A stretch of 64,000 bases of DNA from CAXBGS01 sp963975425 (GTDB lineage Bacteria; Planctomycetota; Planctomycetia; Pirellulales; Pirellulaceae), in contig CAXBGS010000012.1 in assembly GCA_963975425.1 (NCBI GenBank), positions 124,001-188,000 on the forward strand, in the 5' to 3' direction. The translations under genes and the position numbers were made by a program. This document shows positions 26,929-35,753 of this stretch, in pieces. The notes beneath the pieces are model-generated. The model was given only the letters and a program-made list of their open reading frames with translations, searched no databases and was not told the origin of the DNA. Numbering within the stretch: position 1 is the first letter of the stretch; each line of letters opens with the position of its first letter.

Positions 26929-29070
26929 TCAACGTGAACCAAAAAAGTCGTCCCACCATTGCGATTTGTCCGATTCCGCCCAGCGATCGGTGTCGATGCA
27001 CTGAGACAAAGCATCGGCCAGTTCGACCACAGATGAAGGTCGATCGTCGGGATTTTTTCGCAGACAACTCATCAAGACATTTTGCAAATCGTCGGGCAAT
27101 GGCTCACCGACGATCCGTTCGGGGCGTTCCGGTTCATCGTTTAATTGCTTCACACACACATCCGCCGCCGAATCCGATTCGAACATTCCGCCCCCGGTCA
27201 ACAAAAAATAGCCGATCGCGCCGACGCTATATAAGTCGCTTCGCATATCAACTGATGACGCATCCCGAATCGCTTCGGGAGACATGAATTGCGGCGAACC
27301 GGTAATGGCATCCGACTGCGTCAACTGGACCGTCTCGCGATTGATTTGCTTGACCAAGCCAAAGTCGACGACTTTGACCAAGTCATATATCCCGGCCCGA
27401 GCCGTGATCAAGACATTGGCCGGCTTGACATCGCGATGAACGATCGATGCAGCGTGCGCCTCGGCAAGCGAGCGGCAGATCTGGACCAACAAGTCGATCA
27501 CACGCCCGGGCGGCTGACGACCAAATTGCTGAACCAATTCTTGCAAAGAAAGACCATCGACGTATTCCATCACATAATAAAACGCACCGTCATGGCTCCG
27601 ACCGTAGTCGTAAATCTCGATCGTGTTGGGATGCTGAAGCTGGGACGTTAACTGGACTTCACGCTCGAATCGTGACAGCGTTTTCGAATTGACGTTCTCT
27701 CCCTCGAGCACTTTCACGGCCACGTCGCGACGCAGCATTTGATGCTTGCCATGATAGACACTTCCCATCCCTCCGCTTCCGATCAGTTCGCCAAGTTCGT
27801 ATTGGCCAAGTCGGCGATGGTCATCGAGACCGGATCGGCTGGACGTACCACGCAGCAACACGTTCGCGAGCGCCAGCATCGACGCGACACAACCGCCCAA
27901 CAACGCGAACAAGCCCAAGAACGAATTTCTCAATAGCCGCATCGGCCCGTACGCTTCGGCGACATCCATCTCGGTTGCCACACCGAAATTATAGGAATGC
28001 AACCAGCGCCAAGCGCCCACAACCGGCACGCCGCGATAGCCGTTGTATCCCAGGATATCTTCTCCCGTCGCACCGCGCGTGGCTTGGTCCGCCATCAACG
28101 TCATACCGCGCGGTTGCCAGTCGGTCGGCAGCGCCTGTTGACGCGTTAAATCAACACCGGGATCGACCAAACGAACGTGCAGCGGACTGGTGACCTGTGG
28201 ATCGCTAGGCAGCACTCCCGCTGCGCGTAACTGACTTTCGAAACGGCAAGTCGAAATCATCATCCCCGCCCGATCGAACGCATAAGTTTCATCGGTATCA
28301 CCCGTATGCGCCGACGCCAGGATATGACTGAACTGATCGGTCGGATCCAAAATCACGCCCAATGCGCCGACCGGCCGGACACCGCGGCGGACCGGCGCGA
28401 TGGCCAACATGATCGCGTCCCCTTTTTGAATCGGTTGACTCGAACCTGCAATGGCGACGGGGCTCGCCAACGGACGACAAACGGTACTTTCACCTGTTTC
28501 GATGCGGTGAATCGCGTCCGACGGAAAGGGCAACTGCTGACCAACCAGCGCGTCTTCGGCGGACGCAACCACTTGGCCGGAAAAATCGACCAGCACCCAG
28601 CCGAGATATTGCGGCGACAACCACTGTTGCTCGATCGCCTTGCCCAGTCGTGCGACCATTTCGGATTCCGCTGGACTGTCCTCAACAGCCGCGCCGACGT
28701 GTTCGTCCCGCTCCAGCATGTCGACGCATCGCCGATTAACGTCCGGATGCGCACATAGCTGCTCGGCATCGTCACGTCGCTCGCCCAACCACGATTCGAT
28801 CGCGATGACGGTGGTCGCCAGAGTTGACTTGAGTGATTGGCGAGTCAATTCGCGGATCGACTTTCGAACTTGCCAGCCGATCAGGATCGTCCCCAAGACC
28901 GCCAACACCATCGTGACCACCGCGACGGCCGATAGCCAGCGATTGCGTCGTGCTTCGTCACGTACTTCCTCACGCGGCCTCGCCACTGCCGACGGATCGG
29001 GTGCCGGAAAAATTCCGGATACGTGAGAATCGGCGGGCAGGCGTTCCGCCTCGTGTTCAAACAAACTCAT
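26929..29070 (-). CDS. Transmembrane Ser/Thr protein kinase with extracytoplasmic sensor domain
   Basis: This protein of about 713 residues has a cytoplasmic stub, a membrane helix near residues 46-66 (LSAVAVVTMVLAVLGTILIG) and a Cache-like extracytoplasmic sensor. A second helix near 385-405 (FLGLFALLGGCVASMLALAN) leads to a full kinase domain. Kinase motifs are IGSGGMGSVYHG (ATP loop), VAVKVLEGE (Lys), HRDVKPANVL (catalytic loop near 540) and VDFGLVKQ (DFG). The architecture, sensor first and kinase last, resembles a histidine kinase layout more than PASTA kinases. I prefer the ATG at 29070 over a TTG at 29115. GNAT-like and GTPase genes flank it on the same strand. Confidence 0.9.
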   Translation of the reverse strand: MSLFEHEAERLPADSHVSGIFPAPDPSAVARPREEVRDEARRNRWLSAVAVVTMVLAVLGTILIGWQVRKSIRELTRQSLKSTLATTVIAIESWLGERRDDAEQLCAHPDVNRRCVDMLERDEHVGAAVEDSPAESEMVARLGKAIEQQWLSPQYLGWVLVDFSGQVVASAEDALVGQQLPFPSDAIHRIETGESTVCRPLASPVAIAGSSQPIQKGDAIMLAIAPVRRGVRPVGALGVILDPTDQFSHILASAHTGDTDETYAFDRAGMMISTCRFESQLRAAGVLPSDPQVTSPLHVRLVDPGVDLTRQQALPTDWQPRGMTLMADQATRGATGEDILGYNGYRGVPVVGAWRWLHSYNFGVATEMDVAEAYGPMRLLRNSFLGLFALLGGCVASMLALANVLLRGTSSRSGLDDHRRLGQYELGELIGSGGMGSVYHGKHQMLRRDVAVKVLEGENVNSKTLSRFEREVQLTSQLQHPNTIEIYDYGRSHDGAFYYVMEYVDGLSLQELVQQFGRQPPGRVIDLLVQICRSLAEAHAASIVHRDVKPANVLITARAGIYDLVKVVDFGLVKQINRETVQLTQSDAITGSPQFMSPEAIRDASSVDMRSDLYSVGAIGYFLLTGGGMFESDSAADVCVKQLNDEPERPERIVGEPLPDDLQNVLMSCLRKNPDDRPSSVVELADALSQCIDTDRWAESDKSQWWDDFFGSR

Positions 29071-29111
29071 AGCTCCACTATGGTCGATCCAACCACGTGT
29101 GAGTAGCCGAT

Positions 29112-29972
29112 TCAACCTACGAATTCGGATGTAACCTCGATTCGAATCGGTCTTTCCCTCCGATCCAGCGTGGCATGCCGATCAACGGACAATCCGCCCC
29201 AACACCACGCCAGGCTGACATTGCTCACTCGCATCGCCAGACAACGACCGACGGGGGCATGTTGCGACGGATGATCGCCCCGCGGAATCGATTCGTGGCC
29301 ACGCGAAAAAGACTTGCGGTGCGCCGCCATCGAGGCAACATTCAACGGATTGATTGCCGCCAACAGTGTCGCGCTTCCTGCGCCGTCAATTGCTTGTGCA
29401 AGCATTCGCTCGTAGATCCCCATTCGCCGGCATTCCTTTTTGACTCGCGCCGAGAACAACCAGCACTGGTCATCGCGCAATCGATACAGCAAACCCAATT
29501 CAGGCTCGTCGAATTCGCCGGTGGCGACCCAGACCGCGCCGACGGCGCGCTGGTCGACGCTGGCCAAATAAGCGATGCGCGCAGGCTGATCCAGGGCACG
29601 GCCGGGCTGATCCAGGGCACGGTCGGGCTGATCCAGGGCACGGTCGGGCTGATCCAGCGCAGGGTCGGGCTGATTAAGCACAGGGTCGGGCTGATCTAGC
29701 GCCGGGGCGGGACGACCAGGGATACCGGGCGAGCATCGCGGCTGCCATCCGGTTATCTCACTCGCGATCTTTATTTCATCGGCACGGCTGCAGCGATGGA
29801 CGACGATGTTCCGTGACGCGAGCTGACCGGATGCCTCGATCGAAAACGAATCAAGTCGATACACATGAAAATAGCGAAACCGAAACAGTCGCTCGGGCAC
29901 GACTCGGTTGAACAGAATCGCCAGCGAGTACAGCCAACCACGCTCCGCGAATTTGGCATAAAGATGCGACAC
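29112..29972 (-). CDS. GNAT-like acetyltransferase with an inserted DQPDRAL repeat
   Basis: This protein of about 286 residues has an N-terminal segment (LYSLAILFNRVVPERLFRFR) and a GNAT-type core: VGAVWVATGEFDEPELG, a strand ending in VKKECRRMGIYERML at the acetyl-CoA loop position, and LAAINPLNVASMAAHRKSFS. Between the two lies an insert of about 42 residues made of seven-residue repeats (DQPDRAL), encoded by 21-bp tandem DNA repeats. A GTG at 29972 with AAAGGAA upstream is the likely start; the frame is open to 30074. The substrate is unknown. It precedes the sensor kinase by about 40 bases. Confidence 0.7.
   Translation of the reverse strand: MSHLYAKFAERGWLYSLAILFNRVVPERLFRFRYFHVYRLDSFSIEASGQLASRNIVVHRCSRADEIKIASEITGWQPRCSPGIPGRPAPALDQPDPVLNQPDPALDQPDRALDQPDRALDQPGRALDQPARIAYLASVDQRAVGAVWVATGEFDEPELGLLYRLRDDQCWLFSARVKKECRRMGIYERMLAQAIDGAGSATLLAAINPLNVASMAAHRKSFSRGHESIPRGDHPSQHAPVGRCLAMRVSNVSLAWCWGGLSVDRHATLDRRERPIRIEVTSEFVG
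29583..29708. repeat. 21-bp coding tandem repeat, six units
   Basis: Six 21-bp units of the type GGGCTGATCCAGGGCACGGT begin at 29583, 29604, 29625, 29646, 29667 and 29688. Units 2 and 3 are identical and the outer ones diverge. The length is a multiple of three, so the reading frame of the GNAT-like gene is kept. Confidence 0.9.
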
Positions 29973-30251
29973 CGTGTTCCTTTTCGAGCGTTTTGAGAAT
30001 AAATCGGATTCAACGATCGGTAAGAAAAACACGGCACAATGCCGCTTCGCCCCACTCGCGGCTTGCCGCCGCAATCAAAACGACAGCCAACCGGGTTGCT
30101 CGCCGACGTGACACGGTTTCCCAATGATTGCGATCCCAAATCATGATGTGGCCCCCGAATATCGTACACCAGCCCCGCCTTACAACGACGGCATGGTTTC
30201 GTCACAATTTGCCTGTATTTGAATTCTTGGTTCGAGCTTGGATAACCATTC

Positions 30252-31322
30252 GTGAATTACTTTGTCGGAGTGGATGTTGGCGGGACGACGTCGACGATTT
30301 CAATCGGTGATCCGGATCAACGACTCCGGTGTATCTCGAAACAATTTCCGACGCGTTCCCTGGACGGCCCCGAAGCAACCGTGGCCGACATCACCAACCA
30401 AATCGTGATCGAATCCGAAGCACTCGGCCTGAACGTCGACCAGCTGCGACAAGTCAGCTTGGCAACGCCCGGACCTGCCACGATCGACGGCGTTCTATTG
30501 TCAACGCCCAATTTGGACGCAAGAAAATGGAATCGTTGTCCAATCCGTGAACTACTGCAACAGTCATTGCGTCGGCTGAATCCTTCGGTGGGCGTCAAGT
30601 ACATCGGTGACGGCCAGGCCGCTGCGCTTGGCGAGTTTGCGATTCGCACCGGCGCGATCCAGTGGGACGAAAAACCACTCAATGACGCCGACAGCGCAAA
30701 CCTTACGCCAACCCCGACCGATGTGCACACTTTGTTTATGGTCGCCGTCGGCACCGGACTGGGTGGCGGCGAAGTTCGTCAAGGCGAAACGATCCGGGGC
30801 CGGGAAGGGCGTGCCGGGCATGTCGGCCACCTGATGCTGCCGGTCGACGCGTTCCGTTACGAGTACGATCGATCGCTAAAAGTCGGCAACGCGTTGAACA
30901 CCGCTGAGTCCGCCGTATCGCTCACCGCGTTGACCCACCAATTGGGATATCGACTCACGCTGGGTCAGTGGCGTGACCACCCGCTGAACCAAGCCGAAGG
31001 CAGCATTCGCGACAAGGCAAAAAAGCTACGCGAACTGGCCGCTGCGGACGACCCGCTGGCGGTTCAGTTGTTCGACGACCAAGCCAACGCGCTGGGAATC
31101 ACCCTGTTGATGGTCAATTACATCGGTGATTTCGACTTGCTGGTGATCGGAGGCGGCGTATGCGATCTGTCGGCATCGATGCGAGAAAGATATTTGCAAA
31201 CAGTCGAACAGGCGTACCACCAGCATGCGCTGGACGGATTCCGCGAATTGCCACTTATTTCGTTTTCGGTTTGTGGCGATCAAGCTTCGGTGATCGGCGC
31301 GTTGCTGGATGCTTACCGCTGA
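30252..31322 (+). CDS. ROK-family sugar kinase (glucokinase-like)
   Basis: This 356-residue protein starts at a GTG with NYFVGVDVGGTTSTISIGD, the ATP phosphate-binding motif of the ROK family. It has VSLATPGPATIDGVLL, KYIGDGQAAALGE with the catalytic Asp, AVGTGLGGGEV, and GREGRAGHVGHLMLP. The zinc-binding CxCGxxGC motif of classical ROK members is absent, so it belongs to the zinc-free subset. It likely phosphorylates glucose or a related sugar in the cytosol. The 3' end overlaps the convergent hydrolase by 10 bases. Confidence 0.87.
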   Translation: MNYFVGVDVGGTTSTISIGDPDQRLRCISKQFPTRSLDGPEATVADITNQIVIESEALGLNVDQLRQVSLATPGPATIDGVLLSTPNLDARKWNRCPIRELLQQSLRRLNPSVGVKYIGDGQAAALGEFAIRTGAIQWDEKPLNDADSANLTPTPTDVHTLFMVAVGTGLGGGEVRQGETIRGREGRAGHVGHLMLPVDAFRYEYDRSLKVGNALNTAESAVSLTALTHQLGYRLTLGQWRDHPLNQAEGSIRDKAKKLRELAAADDPLAVQLFDDQANALGITLLMVNYIGDFDLLVIGGGVCDLSASMRERYLQTVEQAYHQHALDGFRELPLISFSVCGDQASVIGALLDAYR

Positions 31323-32326
31323 TCCGCTGAATTTTCGCCGATAAAATCGACACAGATTTTCATCGCGGCCGCATCTTTCATCAGAAAGCTGTGCAGGACC
31401 GGTAAACGATAAAGCGCCTCGCGCCCTTCCAGTTCCACCTCGTCCAAGCTCACGATAAAGTCGCCATCACCGGCGACCAAGGGATTCTTAACAGGCTTGT
31501 CCGAGACGTCGCCCGCAACGATCACGAATGGGAACGGCGGAATCGCAAGTTTTTCCGCGAACGCGTCCCACTGGGGTCCGAGTTCCAACCCGCCCTTGCC
31601 GGTAATGATGCCATAAAGACCAGTCGGTGCCAGATTCCTTGCGATCGATGCACCCTGGTTTGGCGGACCTAGCATCACCATCGACTTGCAACGATTCAAG
31701 ATTTCACACGGGTCATCGTCACGCTGCAGATCGCCAATCATTCGCCGCACGACAATGTTGCCCATGCTGTGTCCGACAAACGAAAATGTCGCGTCGGCAG
31801 GCAAGTCTTCCATCAACTCGCGCAGCGCCTCAGCGTGATCCCCCATCGACGAACGAGTGCTGGCGTAGGAATACCGAATCACATTCGGTTGCCCGGACTC
31901 GGCAAGAGACTGTTCCAGCGGCAGCATGCAGCGACTGGTCCGCATCAATCCATGGATCAAGATGACATAGTGCGGCGACTGTCCGACGGCGGCCGCCGGT
32001 CGCAACTGATCAAGCTTTCGCTGGCATTCGACTCGGTTGCCCCATGCGCGTCGGACATCGTTCTTATCCAACACCCGCCAGTGCCGGGTCAACGCGTGAC
32101 GCTGCAGACGATAGCCGTCACGAAAACGATAGTCGGTCCAGACCTGACTGCCGCCGATAGTTTTCAAGGGAACGTTGAACGGCATATATCTTCGGCTTGT
32201 TTTCGTAACACTTATTGTTCTTGTGACACTTAAATCAGGTTCGGTCTCGTCGGCGACCGCACAACGACGGCCGCCCAGTGCCAACATCGCTAACCCAATC
32301 ACAACCGTCACGGCTAATCGTTGCAT
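31313..32326 (-). CDS. Secreted alpha/beta hydrolase (lipase-like)
   Basis: This protein of about 337 residues has a signal peptide (MQRLAVTVVIGLAMLALGG). HYVILIHGLMRTSR is the oxyanion-hole HG, and the nucleophile elbow is SFVGHSMGNIVVRRM. The motif MLGPPNQGASIA resembles lipase class 2 proteins, and a His near LPVLHSFLM may complete the triad. The frame is open to a GTG at 32461 that overlaps the exonuclease stop by GTGA; that start would add 45 residues. Substrate unknown, probably an ester. It is downstream of the exonuclease on the same strand. Confidence 0.82.
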   Translation of the reverse strand: MQRLAVTVVIGLAMLALGGRRCAVADETEPDLSVTRTISVTKTSRRYMPFNVPLKTIGGSQVWTDYRFRDGYRLQRHALTRHWRVLDKNDVRRAWGNRVECQRKLDQLRPAAAVGQSPHYVILIHGLMRTSRCMLPLEQSLAESGQPNVIRYSYASTRSSMGDHAEALRELMEDLPADATFSFVGHSMGNIVVRRMIGDLQRDDDPCEILNRCKSMVMLGPPNQGASIARNLAPTGLYGIITGKGGLELGPQWDAFAEKLAIPPFPFVIVAGDVSDKPVKNPLVAGDGDFIVSLDEVELEGREALYRLPVLHSFLMKDAAAMKICVDFIGENSADQR

Positions 32327-32457
32327 CGTTATTTGCCAAACTTGTTCCAAGATAAAAGCGAAGTTCACGCCCATCAGGAACAAGAGCCCATGACCGCGTC
32401 GATGTTTCGTCAATTTTTCTTGGTCGTTTGGTGCATGGGATCCGCTTGCGGATCCCA

Positions 32458-33603
32458 TCACGGCGCCGGGGCGATGACGAGCGACAGAAATTCGTCCTCA
32501 CTGAGAATGCGGATCGATTGCCCGGACGCTCGAAGCGTTTCGGCCGTCTGCTGATGGGGATCGCCGCCCGCGTCCTCAGCCCCGATGACCAGCATATTCG
32601 TTTGACCGGTCACGGCATCGTCACACTGACCGCCCAGTCGGCTAGCAAGCTGCAGCGCATCGTCGCGAGAAAGTTGTTGCATCCGACCGCTGAAAACAAC
32701 GTGTTGTCCGGCCAACGGCTGAATAAAGTCCGCGCGAATCAACAGTCGCTGGATGTCGACCTTGGGTTCCGCGGGCGAAATTTCGTAGCCGCTCTTTTGC
32801 TCTGCTGCAGCACCAACGCTCTCGCGGCCAAATACGCCGTCTCGACCGAAAGCGCCGAATTGGCTGTCCGAAATCGCTGTGGACGAACGTGTCGCTGCCG
32901 AATGACTTCTCGAACCCGACCGACTCGAGTTTCGGCCCGCTGAATGACCCGCTGATCGGCCGGACGGTTTCATCGGGCCTTTCATCCCCCAGTCGCCCGC
33001 TCGTCCGCGCGTCAGCCTCAATCGCGATTCCAAATCCGGCAACGACGCTGCCTCTCGGGCGATGCCTGCCGCGATCAATATTTTTGCGCAAGCGACGGAA
33101 TCCTCCAGTGCATCGTGATGCCTAAACTCCGTCCCCAACCACTCCGATAACGGCTTCAGACCGTAACGGCGCCGCTGCGGCCAAGTTCGCCGGGCGATTG
33201 CGCGGGTGCACGTGTAATGCAAGTCCGGAATCGGACGTCGTGACTTTCGCAAACACGCTAACAAAACGCCCATATCAAAGCTGGCGTTGTGGGCAACCAG
33301 ACAATCATCACCGAACCGCTGTTGGACTTCGTCCCATAAATCACCGAAGGTTGGTTCGTCGCGAACCTGTTCAGGACGGATGCCATGAATTCGGATATTC
33401 ATGGGGCTAAAGTACAACGGTTCAGGACGGATCAACCACATCGCTGAGTCCACGATTTTTCCACCGCGAACCTTGACGGCTCCCAATTGACACGCACTGT
33501 CGGACCGGCGGCTCGCCGTTTCGAAATCGATCGCCGTGAAATCGGCAGCAAAATTCATGACAGGCGTCGGCCCTGGTTGGCTGGAGCTCTCCAATACATC
33601 CAT
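32458..33603 (-). CDS. DEDDh 3'-5' exonuclease fused to a BRCT domain
   Basis: This 381-residue protein has an N-terminal exonuclease of the DNA polymerase III epsilon type: FTAIDFETASRR (D, E), HNASFDMGVL (D) and RHHDALEDSVACAKIL (H, D). A Ser/Gly/Arg-rich linker follows (SAGRNSSRSGSRSHSA). The last 90 residues form a BRCT domain, LAGQHVVFSGRMQQLSRDDA followed by RLGGQCDDAVTGQTNMLVIG. It probably trims DNA ends during repair, with the BRCT guiding it to nicked DNA or partner proteins. The ATG at 33603 is used; one at 33558 is an alternative. Confidence 0.9.
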   Translation of the reverse strand: MDVLESSSQPGPTPVMNFAADFTAIDFETASRRSDSACQLGAVKVRGGKIVDSAMWLIRPEPLYFSPMNIRIHGIRPEQVRDEPTFGDLWDEVQQRFGDDCLVAHNASFDMGVLLACLRKSRRPIPDLHYTCTRAIARRTWPQRRRYGLKPLSEWLGTEFRHHDALEDSVACAKILIAAGIAREAASLPDLESRLRLTRGRAGDWGMKGPMKPSGRSAGHSAGRNSSRSGSRSHSAATRSSTAISDSQFGAFGRDGVFGRESVGAAAEQKSGYEISPAEPKVDIQRLLIRADFIQPLAGQHVVFSGRMQQLSRDDALQLASRLGGQCDDAVTGQTNMLVIGAEDAGGDPHQQTAETLRASGQSIRILSEDEFLSLVIAPAP

Positions 33604-33852
33604 TCATGCTAAGACAGCCGAGTCGGCGATTCAAGAAGGGCAATCGCGGCAACGACGTCCATCGGCGTGTCAGACATTGCATAAGATGTCAGCCCAATCA
33701 CCAATAAATAAAGCCAGTGAACACGACAGCAAAAAACATTAACCGGCCAAGCATGCGCGGCCCAGTAAAGAATGCCTCATGTAAGTAACGTTCCAGCGCA
33801 GAATCGATAGAATGGCAGCTTGGCACACCGGGCAATAGAACAACCGAGACAA

Positions 33853-35283
33853 ATGATGAACGATATAACGAATCACGTGACACAACTTGTTCTGTTAATA
33901 ATCGCGATCGCAATCGTTGATTTATCGCCGGCGGTCGCCGACCCACAGCCGCCGAATCTGATTGTCGTGATGGTCGACGACATGGGCTATGAAGGCGTCA
34001 GTTGCTTTGGCAATCCCTATTTCCAGACGCCAGAAATCGATCGGCTCGCGGCAGAGGGCATGCGGCTGGTCGACTTTCACTCGTCGGGAACCGTATGCTC
34101 ACCGACTCGCGCCGGATTGCTGACGGGCCGGTACCAACAGCGTGCCGGAATCGAGGCCGTGATTCATCCGGTCTCGGATCATCCGGAACATCGAAAAGGA
34201 CTGCAACTGTCCGAAACAACCTTTGCCGAAAAGCTAAAACAGGCCGGATACGCGACCGGTCTGATCGGCAAGTGGCATCAGGGATATCCGCAAAACTCAG
34301 ACGACTACCATCCACAAAATCATGGATTCGACCAGTTTATCGGGTACCACAGTGGTAATATCGATTTCGTCAGCCACGTTGGCGATCACTACAAACACGA
34401 CTGGTGGCACGGACGCCAGGAAACTCGCGAAGACGGCTATTCGACCGAACTGATCAATCGCTATGCCGTCGACTTTGTTCATCGTCATGGGGCGGACAAC
34501 CAACCCTTTTGCTTATACGTGGCACACGAGGCCATTCATAATCCCGTCCAGGTTCCCGGCGATCCGGTCCGCCGAACCGAAGAGAACTGGGATCGGTGGA
34601 ACCGACGTGAAGTATCCCAGCAAGAACGAATTGACAAATACAAAGGCATGACGATGCCGATTGACCAGGGAATCGGTCAACTGCGCCGGACCCTCGACGA
34701 CCTTGGAATCGCGAAGAATACGTTCGTCCTGTTCTTTTCCGACAATGGTCCCGCCGGCGAGTTCCCCAGCGGAAGCCCCGACCTTCGCGGCGGCAAAGGC
34801 TCCGTATACGAAGGCGGTCACAAGGTTCCTGCCATCGCGTGGTGGCCATCAAAAATCGATGCCGGCACCGAGTCCGACCAACCACTGATTTCCATCGACG
34901 TGATGCCGACACTGCTCTCGATTGCCGGAGTCGACGCTTCCGATTTAACGCTGGATGGAGTCGATTTCTCGGACGTTGTGTTGCAAAACAAAACGTTGAA
35001 TCCTCGACCGTTGTTCTGGGCCTCGCTGGGCAACAATGGATCCCGAAGCGAAGCGATGCGAGACGGTCTCTGGAAACTGGTCGTACAGCACCACAAGGCC
35101 AAACCGGGTTCGTTCGAGAACGAGAGCGTTCAACTGTTTCAATTGGCCCGCGATCCACAAGAGCAACACGATGTCGTCGAGGAGAACCGTGCGCGAGCAG
35201 AAATGATGCTCTCGCGTTTGAAGGCCTGGTATGCCGACACTCAGGAAACCGCCACCAAGCAACCGGGTGGATATCCGCAGTAA
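33853..35283 (+). CDS. Secreted sulfatase (formylglycine-dependent), CSPTR type
   Basis: This 476-residue protein starts MMNDITNHVTQLVLLIIAIA, a signal peptide ending near VADPQ. Sulfatase motifs follow: NLIVVMVDDMGYEG (metal), VCSPTRAGLLTGRY (classical C-x-P-x-R formylglycine site), LIGKWHQG, and FFSDNGPAG. The ATG at 33853 is preferred to the TTG at 33820 because it begins the signal peptide. It should cleave sulfate esters of polysaccharides in the periplasm. It is clearly different from the 13724-15229 sulfatase and stands alone. Confidence 0.93.
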   Translation: MMNDITNHVTQLVLLIIAIAIVDLSPAVADPQPPNLIVVMVDDMGYEGVSCFGNPYFQTPEIDRLAAEGMRLVDFHSSGTVCSPTRAGLLTGRYQQRAGIEAVIHPVSDHPEHRKGLQLSETTFAEKLKQAGYATGLIGKWHQGYPQNSDDYHPQNHGFDQFIGYHSGNIDFVSHVGDHYKHDWWHGRQETREDGYSTELINRYAVDFVHRHGADNQPFCLYVAHEAIHNPVQVPGDPVRRTEENWDRWNRREVSQQERIDKYKGMTMPIDQGIGQLRRTLDDLGIAKNTFVLFFSDNGPAGEFPSGSPDLRGGKGSVYEGGHKVPAIAWWPSKIDAGTESDQPLISIDVMPTLLSIAGVDASDLTLDGVDFSDVVLQNKTLNPRPLFWASLGNNGSRSEAMRDGLWKLVVQHHKAKPGSFENESVQLFQLARDPQEQHDVVEENRARAEMMLSRLKAWYADTQETATKQPGGYPQ

Positions 35284-35404
35284 TCGCGGCGGTCGACACA
35301 CAGGTCGACACACAGGGCAAAACAGCGCACGACTCACACATCCCCCGGGCATCTAACCGTGTCTGACCAAAGGCTTTGCTACTTCATGTGAAGAACGGCA
35401 CGGA

Positions 35405-35753
35405 CTAGTTTTCCATCGCATCCAACAGATTCGCGGGATCAAGGGGTCTGGGAAACCAGCGGTCGACGCCATGGACGCCGCCGCTTACACCGTAATCATC
35501 GGGGGTTGCCCCGCTTACCGCATATACTTTCAACGGCTGATGCTCACCGCCGCGGATTGTGCGAATGGTCGATGCGCCGTCTAGCCGCGGCAGCATCATG
35601 TCGAAGCAATAAGATATCGGGCTGCTGGCTGCCTTTGTCTGTCGAATATTCGATCGCGGTTTACCCATCCCCAACGCATACAACGTCGTAGTCTTGACAA
35701 CGCAAGAAGCCGACGATCAATCTTGCTTCATTCGGAATGTCGTCGCGACCAAC
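35405..35753 (-). pseudogene. Decayed response-regulator receiver domain
   Basis: Reading from about 35750 on the minus strand gives DDIPNEARLIVGFLRCQDYD then VVCVGDG, an in-frame TAA, then TAIEYSTDKGSQQPDILLL. One extra base then shifts to DMMLPRLDGASTIRTI, continuing VYAVSGATPDDYG and PRPLDPANLLDAM. This is a CheY-like receiver with the acidic pair, the phospho-Asp region (ILLLDMMLPRLDG) and the usual helix-5 end. Nonsense plus frameshift means it no longer makes a full receiver. It is divergent from, and overlaps by a few bases, the histidine kinase at 35737, which may once have used it as partner. Confidence 0.75.

Noticed and set aside
29583..29708. Regularly spaced repeats considered as a CRISPR array
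   Set aside because: The 21-bp units are contiguous, with no spacers, and lie in frame inside a coding gene. No cas genes are present.
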